A stretch of 64,000 nt of DNA from NCBI GenBank assembly GCA_904063045.1, contig CAJFCJ010000067.1, positions 13,278-77,277 of the forward strand. The letters run 5' to 3'. The translations under genes were made by a program, and so were the position numbers. Each line of letters starts with the position of its first letter. The stretch's first letter is position 1. Below, piece after piece: positions 56,942-64,000 of the stretch. Under the pieces are notes generated by a model. It was not told the DNA's origin and made no database searches. It worked only from the letters and a program-made list of their open reading frames with translations. Origin of the DNA: Dimorphilus gyrociliatus. Lineage: Eukaryota > Annelida > Polychaeta > Dinophilidae.

Positions 56942-57691
56942 ATGATATTCCTATGCGTGTTTACCGCTTTTCTAATTGGATGCAATGGCTATTTCGAACG
57001 ATAGGTTAACGCGTTTGAAGAACAGAATAAAAATGGCTATAGTGTTCCCAGCCATCACCAACAGTTTAACCAAGAACGTCAAGATCATATTAAACTTTTT
57101 TGAGTATTGCTAACATTGCAGATATTGAATTAGTGTTTGATACAAATATTTTTCGAACAATACATTTTGAAAAAGTTCGAATTTTGAAATTAAGAAATGA
57201 AAATAAAACTTTAAAATTAGTAGTTCAAAACAATGACACTACTCTCGACGAATACAACCACGAATATATTAAAGGATGGAACGAAGTTCACTTTACAAAT
57301 CCTTCACCTTCGGTCAAGATGTTTCTCTATTTGACTGGATCGCCTTATAATAATCTGGAAATTGGAGAGATACAAATACTGGCTACAATAAAAGCTTATT
57401 CGTCGTGCGTCGAATGGTATAAAGACGCAAAACCAACTTTTCCAGAATTTATATATGCTGAAGATATGTTTAGGTTTTTGTACGAAGATGTTGCAGAATT
57501 GGAATCTGGATCTGTCTGTACAGCGTCTATATCACATATACACCAGCAACTACGAATATAATAGAGAATCAACTGGTTTCTCTTTTCTTTCTAGCCAGAG
57601 ATTCGTATGTGTTGGGAGAGAGATTAATCAAATACAATGTCTATCTTCGCTATCAGAAGATCTTTATAAAATGTACAATGGGCAAAAGTGA
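56942..57691 (+). pseudogene. Secreted beta-sandwich-like protein, decayed, right-arm copy
   Basis: Copy of 45323-46072 with the same in-frame stop and frame changes, so decay came before duplication of the arm or the arms have been homogenised. Confidence 0.45.
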
Positions 57692-57888
57692 TAACGTCTT
57701 AGCAACTTTATATCATTAAAATAACATGAACTATACATTCTTGAACGATAATTCTCAATGCTTTCAAAGCTTATTTTATACATCTAACTTTCCACCAAAT
57801 TCCAGCTTTAAAATTATGTTTATTTGCTAGTCTGAGTCTGCTAGCATGATAAAATTTTCTTTTGTCTGCCAGTATTTCCAATTCATAC

Positions 57889-58523
57889 TGTACTGCTCTT
57901 GCTGGCAAAATCTATGCGTTTGCAAGTTATAACAATACTGGTTCTACTCGAACCTTTAAACAAATGTTTAAATTAAAATGGTTTATTCGCAATAATAATA
58001 CTTAAGCAAGTAACAATATGAGAGTTCGATAGCAGAGTAGATAGTTTGTAAAAGCAGGTTGCCAAATTACCAAACTGTCTTCTAATGTTGAGGAGTAGAT
58101 GGATGGTTCCAGTGGAGGTTGTTTCCAGATGATTTTCCCAGGTCCTTGGGTCCAGATGGAAGCTGCATGCCAAATGAGAATAATGAGAATTTATATACTT
58201 TGAGGTTTGTCTCTGACATCCAATCATCACTTTACAGTTGCCGAAATGTGTAGTTCATATTTATCTTTAGTAACAGGATGTTACAAGGTTCAACATTTAG
58301 GAAGGTTAATTGAATTATAACTTGGCCACACCCTAGGCAAGTTAATTAAATTATAACCTGGCCAAACCTTTATTGGTAATTAAAGATGAGCCTTCAAGCT
58401 GACTAATCAGACTTATGTTTGGCCAATGTTATAGCATTTTCTTGCGTAGGTTTTAAGATGTACATGTATATGTTGCATAAAATAATAGAGTTCAAGCATG
58501 TAAAATATAACCAAAGTTGTACA
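57889..58523 (+). mobile_element. Solo LTR, family D, at palindrome edge and gap
   Basis: Full-length (635 bp) and practically identical to 21436-22070. The left flank is ATAC; the right flank cannot be seen because the N run starts directly after the terminal CA. Confidence 0.85.
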
Positions 58524-59205
58524 NNNNNNNNNNNNNNNNNNNNNNNNNNNNNNNNNNNNNNNNNNNNNNNNNNNNNNNNNNNNNNNNNNNNNNNNNNNNN
58601 NNNNNNNNNNNNNNNNNNNNNNNNNNNNNNNNNNNNNNNNNNNNNNNNNNNNNNNNNNNNNNNNNNNNNNNNNNNNNNNNNNNNNNNNNNNNNNNNNNNN
58701 NNNNNNNNNNNNNNNNNNNNNNNNNNNNNNNNNNNNNNNNNNNNNNNNNNNNNNNNNNNNNNNNNNNNNNNNNNNNNNNNNNNNNNNNNNNNNNNNNNNN
58801 NNNNNNNNNNNNNNNNNNNNNNNNNNNNNNNNNNNNNNNNNNNNNNNNNNNNNNNNNNNNNNNNNNNNNNNNNNNNNNNNNNNNNNNNNNNNNNNNNNNN
58901 NNNNNNNNNNNNNNNNNNNNNNNNNNNNNNNNNNNNNNNNNNNNNNNNNNNNNNNNNNNNNNNNNNNNNNNNNNNNNNNNNNNNNNNNNNNNNNNNNNNN
59001 NNNNNNNNNNNNNNNNNNNNNNNNNNNNNNNNNNNNNNNNNNNNNNNNNNNNNNNNNNNNNNNNNNNNNNNNNNNNNNNNNNNNNNNNNNNNNNNNNNNN
59101 NNNNNNNNNNNNNNNNNNNNNNNNNNNNNNNNNNNNNNNNNNNNNNNNNNNNNNNNNNNNNNNNNNNNNNNNNNNNNNNNNNNNNNNNNNNNNNNNNNNN
59201 NNNNN
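58524..59205. other. Assembly gap
   Basis: 682 Ns. Long open frames across it are artefacts. Confidence 1.
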
Positions 59206-59341
59206 ATGAGTAACTGGTTCTACTTGGAAAAGCAGGTTGTTCATGTGACAAGTAAAATTGAGAACATTTGTTATTCTTTTTATCATGCTTAAGTCACAAA
59301 CACTTCTGTTGAGGCTATTGGTGAACATTGTTTAATTATAG

Positions 59342-59866
59342 CTATTCTCCATCTGATACTGTGCATTCCAACTCATTTGTTAACACTGTGTCATTGAGGA
59401 TCAAATTTGCTAGTAATGCATCATTCTGCTTCTTTGAACAAATTGATTGCAGAGAAGACTTGACAGCTGTTGGGAAACTTTTTTTAATTCTTAAATTTGA
59501 ATCAATACATGTAGTAGGTAGATGTTTGGGCAGCTCTCTCATTTCCATGGGAATTTGTGGTATGGGTTTTTCTTTCTTAGTTTAGTTTTGTTCCTTCTTC
59601 ATCTGCTTTTTAGCATTCTCATGTGTAGAGTAAAATAATTCCTTCATAGGTAATCTTAATTCTCTGGCTGGTGGTCCTTTATACCATATGCCCAATGTTG
59701 GTAATACCTTCTTTTTGATTCTTTTCTCACTGTATACATATTTTGAAATCGTGACAGATTGTCTTGTTGCCCTTGTCCAATTGACTGCTTGCAGCATTTC
59801 TTGGATATAATAGTTATCCAGCTCCCAGTAAGATGGACTAATGGGTTGTTGTAGATGATATATCAC
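59342..59866 (-). pseudogene. Unassigned frames 3' of env in Gypsy element 2
   Basis: 59582-59866 is related to 25875-26246 (ISPSYWELDNYYI, GIWYKGPP). 59342-59548 follows in another frame (PMEMRELPKHLPTT). Both lie directly downstream of env, on its strand, and the first frame begins immediately after the env stop (TAATGA overlap). They could be a shifted continuation of env or an accessory frame. Confidence 0.4.
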
Positions 59867-59896
59867 AACTTCCTTGAGTGTGCCTTTTATTTCTCA

Positions 59897-60720
59897 TTAG
59901 TTTATACTTTGTGTTTGTTTCTCTGTACATTGGTTAAGACTTGGTAAGGGGTTGTTTCGCTTGTATAGTATAATTTGTTCTTTAACTTTATTGGGATAGT
60001 TTAATAGTCGTTTTTCTTCATTTTTTGCCAATCTCTGATATTGTAGCAAATTGTATAGGTGTTCCTTGCTTGTTTCCTGTATTAAACTCTGTTCCTCCAG
60101 TGGTACTAGTACTTTTGTTCCAGGACCACCAATTCCATCAATAAACTTATCTTGATAAGGGATGTCCAGAATAGAATACCCTGGACAAGAATAGTGACCA
60201 GCAAATTTGATACAACTAATTCTGTTGCTAATTTTTATCCATGGTGATTGTTGCCCAAGTGTGTAATTATTCTTGAGGTTCCTAAAGACAATAATTGCCT
60301 CTTCTGTTTCACAATAGGACTGCCCTGGTAAACAATCTTCCAGGTAGTCCAGATTAGTTGTAATTTTCATATTAGGAGGTTGCCAATATGCTTTGCCAAA
60401 CTGGATAATTGTGGTGTATTCCAGCACCTTGGTCGTTGTTGGCCATGTGTAGGCAGCAGGAAACTGATCTTGGTGGATCCAAGTGTTTCTTTTCACCATT
60501 AAAGGTTTTCCTTGAAAAGATCGTTTGTCTTTTATCATCTGTCTGCATTGATCATGAGTTACTTTGATAACTGAGTTAACAATCCTCCTCTTCTTTGCTC
60601 CAAAGAAATAGTAAGTGTAAAAATTAGTTCTTAGATACACTTGACATTTTACTGCTCTTGTTTCAATTTCTTCCAAGTTCAATTCATAGATATCAGCTGT
60701 AATTGTCTTGGTTCTTGTGA
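59897..60720 (-). pseudogene. Envelope-like ectodomain of Gypsy element 2
   Basis: Frame of ~270 codons ending TAA at 59897. It continues, after a single frame change near 60700, the signal peptide and first ~60 residues encoded at the end of the 60679-63147 frame. Several paired cysteines (DCLPGQSYCETEE, HYSCPGYS) indicate a secreted ectodomain. No membrane segment follows in this frame, so the C-terminal part is lost or shifted. A retroelement envelope-like gene; not intact. Confidence 0.6.
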
Positions 60721-63147
60721 TTCTATATTACAAGTTGGCTCATCTGCTAGATCAAATGCCTGGCTTGGTAGTTGGTTAGAACAAAAGTATAATGGTGGTT
60801 TAAATGTTAAGGTAATGTTTGCACTTGTAACATGGGCACCTTGGTAGGATGGTTTTGGGACTGTTATTGAGTGGATGCAGCCACAGATCACCATTACAGT
60901 CATCACTAGTGGAAGCCACAACATCTGTTTCATGTTAGCTCTTCCTGTGTTGGCTATAGTTGAATGGTTGAAAATTTTGTGTTGTTGTTCCACTCTGATA
61001 GTTATTCCATCTTCTAACTCTATATATTGTGGTTCCACTTCTTGTTGGGAATCTAATTGTTCAGAGATGATTTTAGTCTCATCTAAAAATATGACTGACT
61101 CATTGTCTGTGTCACTTGTATTTTCTTTCTCATCTTGGGATGAATCTACCACTATGAGGGACTCATTATCCGAATGGGTTATGTCAATAATTTCACCTTC
61201 AATAATTATTGACTCATTATCCGAATGGGTTATATCAATAATTTCGCTTTCAATAATTATTGACTCATCGTCTGAACTAGGTATTTCATCTTCTCTATCA
61301 GAGATAATGTTTGCCTCTGAATCTGTATTTTGATCCAGTTCATTATTTGTTTCTGTGTCATCACTTTCAGATGAGCTTGAAGGTTCATTGAGACTGTAAT
61401 TACTGTCTGTTTTGAAAGTATTGCTTGTGTCATAACCAGTATCAGAATTAGTAACTTCCATCTCTGAGTCATCACTATCTGAACTTTCTGATGAAGAGTC
61501 ATGCTGTCCCATCATGGCTATAGTGACTTTGTTTAGTTGAGGTTGCCTTATTCTTTCAGCCAGGTTCCCTTTCCTTCTATCAAATTTGAGAGAACACTGT
61601 TTAGCTTCAAAATTGAGGTTTGCTCCCACAGTTTGTAGGAAATCACAACCAAGTATTATTGCTATGTCTAGATTTTCCATAACTATAAATTCTTGTTCCA
61701 TACTTTCTCCAGCAAATTGGATATTCAGCTTTACGCTTCCTTTTTGCTTTAAAGCTTTCCCATCAGCTGAAGTTATAATTGGTAAGCCAATTGTTTCTTT
61801 ATCCATAATTGTAACATCCATTAACTTGATTTCTTTTTCAGTAATAAAGGATCTCAATGCTCCTGTGTCACACAGGGCAATGACTTCTTGGCCTTTTTGA
61901 TTCTTCAAACGGAATTGGAAGTCATTTCTTCCTTCTACCTGAGAAAGATATTGGAGGTGTGTTATTTCCTTCTCCACAAGGTGAAAGATTGTTGTTGCTT
62001 CTTTCCCTGTTTCCAACTTATTAGATTCATTGGCTAGTCTTAATCTGCTACCATGTACCAACTTGCATGTATTATCATCCATTTGTATTTCATATATCCA
62101 CTTTTGATGATTGACTTTTGTTATTCGGTATGGGCCTAACCATTTTAAAGAAGGGATTTTTGTTATTGCAATTCTTGCAGCATCATTTCTTAAGAATACT
62201 TCATCATCAACCTCAAAATATTTTGGAAGATTGAGATTTCTATTCTTTCTTTCCCTATATTGTTCTTTTGCCATGATGGATTTACAGAAGGCTGTAGCTC
62301 TTAACTGTACTAATTGCTGCTGGTGATTGAATACAAATAGTACATTTGTTTCAGGAGAGGTAGTATGCATTGTTACATCAATCAGTGTTCTTGTGCTGGT
62401 GCCAAAAAGAAGTTCCTGGGGTGGTAGTCTTGTACTTCCTACAGGTGATTGATTCAAAAATGCTTGAATCAAGGGTAGGTTTGCAACCCAGTTATGCTGA
62501 TTTTCTTCCACCACTAATTTATTGATTTCCTTCCTCACTTCTCTATTTCTTCGTTCAACTAGTCCATTGCTCTGGCTTCTATAAGCTGTTGTTTGGATTT
62601 TCTCAATACCTAATACCTTCATAAACTCTTTAAAAGCTTTACCAACAAAGTTTCTTCCTTGATCTGTCAACATTTGTTTTGGAATTCCAAAAATGGGAAA
62701 AAATCTGTTGAAAAGAAGGTTTGCAATTTCTTTACTGGTTTGCTGTTTGAGTGCATATAAAACTGTGTATCTACTGAAATGATCCACTATCACAAGTATG
62801 AATCTGTATGACTTAACCATGGGTAAGGGTCCCATTATATCCATGGCTACCAACTCCATTGGTGATGCAGGGTGAAAGGTTTCTACCAAAGGGTATACTC
62901 TACTCCTACCATTCATTTGTTCACACAAAGTGCAATCCTTTATTGAATTCTCAATCATAATCTTTAATTTTGGGTGCCAAAAGGTCTTTGTAATTATTTG
63001 TAATGTCATTCTGGGTCCATGGTGATTGTGAATTTTATTTTTATGGAATTTAGGGAGCAGAGTTAGCATCAAATGGTCAGGTAAAACCAGAATGTTTCTT
63101 TCTTCAAGGATAATCCAGATCATTTCCTTGTGAACAAACATCTCCAT
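60679..63147 (-). CDS. Gypsy element 2: integrase, then protease, SIM-like acidic region and env signal peptide in one frame
   Basis: 822 codons. Residues ~35-75 hold the zinc-binding His/Cys part of integrase. D103 (AMDIMG), D162 (LTDQGRNF) and E198 (SNGLVERR) are the D,D-35-E catalytic residues, and a chromo/SH3-like C-terminus (WLGPYRITKVN) follows to ~375. Next, without a stop, comes an aspartic protease: ALCDTGA (D427) and IILGCDFL. Then a Ser/Asp/Glu-rich segment holds IIDIT at 636 and 653, LIVVD at 664 and VIFLD at 685. M739 starts a signal peptide (MKQMLWLPLVMTVMVICG) of the env protein. In the 9555-13802 element the same protease-acidic cassette lies before RT, so its place here is unusual. 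The frame is separated by a shift from RNase H upstream (63147). Confidence 0.88.
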   Translation of the reverse strand: MEMFVHKEMIWIILEERNILVLPDHLMLTLLPKFHKNKIHNHHGPRMTLQIITKTFWHPKLKIMIENSIKDCTLCEQMNGRSRVYPLVETFHPASPMELVAMDIMGPLPMVKSYRFILVIVDHFSRYTVLYALKQQTSKEIANLLFNRFFPIFGIPKQMLTDQGRNFVGKAFKEFMKVLGIEKIQTTAYRSQSNGLVERRNREVRKEINKLVVEENQHNWVANLPLIQAFLNQSPVGSTRLPPQELLFGTSTRTLIDVTMHTTSPETNVLFVFNHQQQLVQLRATAFCKSIMAKEQYRERKNRNLNLPKYFEVDDEVFLRNDAARIAITKIPSLKWLGPYRITKVNHQKWIYEIQMDDNTCKLVHGSRLRLANESNKLETGKEATTIFHLVEKEITHLQYLSQVEGRNDFQFRLKNQKGQEVIALCDTGALRSFITEKEIKLMDVTIMDKETIGLPIITSADGKALKQKGSVKLNIQFAGESMEQEFIVMENLDIAIILGCDFLQTVGANLNFEAKQCSLKFDRRKGNLAERIRQPQLNKVTIAMMGQHDSSSESSDSDDSEMEVTNSDTGYDTSNTFKTDSNYSLNEPSSSSESDDTETNNELDQNTDSEANIISDREDEIPSSDDESIIIESEIIDITHSDNESIIIEGEIIDITHSDNESLIVVDSSQDEKENTSDTDNESVIFLDETKIISEQLDSQQEVEPQYIELEDGITIRVEQQHKIFNHSTIANTGRANMKQMLWLPLVMTVMVICGCIHSITVPKPSYQGAHVTSANITLTFKPPLYFCSNQLPSQAFDLADEPTCNIESQEPRQLQLISMN

Positions 63148-64000
63148 TATGAAAGGTGTAAAAGTTCCAAATAAGGAATAGGTAGCTGACCATCCAATGT
63201 TAAATATTCTTTAATTGATTTTAAATTCACATCTTTTTCTTGCTCTGACTGTAAGTCAACAGAAGACAAATCAATTTTCTCTTCACTGTTATCACTGGTA
63301 GCTACAAAAGTTAACTCTGGTGTATGTTCATACTGTTCCATTTTAACTGAAATAGAGGGAGAATTCTCCTTTTTGATCTTTCCATGAATTAGCTCTTCAA
63401 ATGTTACTTTCCTTGGGGGTGTATATTCTTCTAATCTTGTTAATGCATCTGCTCTATTTTTTCGTCCTGTCACATAGTTAATTGTAAATTTTAAATCCAT
63501 TAAAGCCATGACCCATTTTGCTGTGCTGACATTCAATTTGTTTTGCTTAAATGTTTGTACTAGACTCTGATGGTCAGTATATAAAAAGAATGGCTTGTCT
63601 TGAAGGTAATGTAAAAATTTCTTTACAACCCAGTAAACACCAAATGCTTCCTTTGATAGGCTGCATATTTCATTTGATTATTGTTGAATTGTTTTGAAGC
63701 GTAGGCAATGGGTTTCATTGTTTCTTCCCATTCTCATCTACATAAACTTGTTCAAGAACTCCTCCTACAGCTACATTCGATGCATCTGTTGTTAAGTGAA
63801 AATCTTTAGCAAAATCAGGTAGTTGTAATACAGGAGGGTTAACTACTGCATCTCTCAACTTGAAAAATGATTGCTTGGCTTCCTCAGTCCATTGCAATTT
63901 ATCCTTTTTCCCATGTAGTTTCATTAACATATACAGAGGTTTAGCTACTCTTGCAAAATCTTGTATAAATTTTCTGTAATAGCCACAAAATGCAACAAAG
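63147..64000 (-). pseudogene. Gypsy element 2: RT thumb and RNase H, frameshifted, runs off the window
   Basis: From the window edge: RT thumb (FVAFCGYYRKF), then RNase H start (LTTDASNVAVGG, 63715-63930). A frame change near 63710 follows, then KEAFGVYW and LYTDHQSLVQ, and a linker frame 63147-63536 (GRKNRADALTRL, IDLSSVDLQSEQEK). Another one-base shift at ~63150 separates it from integrase. The rest of pol and gag lie beyond 64000. Confidence 0.85.

Larger units (their letters stand above)
52591..57888 (-). repeat. Right arm of 5.3-kb palindrome
   Basis: Reverse complement of 45126-50423. Its outer end (57888) is immediately followed by the LTR at 57889. Confidence 0.96.

Noticed and set aside
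58403-59328. Long open frames across 58403-59328
   Set aside because: They consist of the N gap.

Overview
The window looks like a piece of an AT-rich invertebrate animal genome. Several genes carry very short GT-AG introns (52-61 nt). Extracellular animal domains recur: ADAM/ADAMTS-type metalloprotease, EGF, thrombospondin type 1, peritrophin-type chitin-binding, SRCR, PAN/apple and an inter-alpha-trypsin-inhibitor-like domain. Short TTAGGG tracts are scattered through it. I cannot name the species. There is one run of Ns (58524-59205). Nothing bacterial was seen.

Most of the window is mobile and repeated DNA. 1-6120: a satellite with a monomer of about 773 bp lies in two opposed arrays around a broken secreted-protein gene, and the monomer itself contains the last coding codons of that gene. 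6168-8140: LTR, env and MULE transposase remnants. 8480-19093: a 6189-bp tandem duplication. Each unit is a Ty3/Gypsy gag-pol element joined to a PAN-SRCR host gene fragment; the first gag-pol frame (1415 codons) is open, the second is broken. 20042-25545: TTAGGG tracts, a solo LTR and a Penelope-like element with a GIY-YIG domain. 25875-28010: retroelement fragments, then a decayed gene that reads as a 7TM receptor followed by a kinase-like domain. 28732-29766: an intact leucine-rich-repeat gene.

30118-37420: a complete MULE transposon (30925-33706) with a four-exon PHD-FLYWCH-transposase gene and ends made of tandem 16-bp units, next to older MULE relics and solo LTRs. 37365-40396: a decayed Gypsy element with env. 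40519-43004: an ADAMTS-like gene split by a solo LTR with a perfect 5-bp target duplication. 45126-57888: a near-perfect palindrome with 5.3-kb arms. Each arm holds a short cationic, cysteine-containing secreted peptide gene with its own TATA box and polyadenylation signal, two decayed secreted-protein genes and a Tc1 remnant. The 2.2-kb spacer is made of the satellite family and a gag fragment. 59342-64000: a second Gypsy lineage, in which a protease and acidic cassette lies after integrase and leads straight into the env signal peptide.

The most unusual signal is in the two Gypsy lineages. The acidic segment after the protease carries repeated hydrophobic-acidic motifs (MIVID, IMVID, VILIN; IIDIT, LIVVD, VIFLD) that match the SUMO-interacting-motif consensus. 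Four of them are spaced at exactly 21 residues in the first lineage. Other points of note are the iteron-ended MULE, the palindrome around the peptide gene, the gag frame that starts inside the LTR, and the satellite derived from a gene 3' end.
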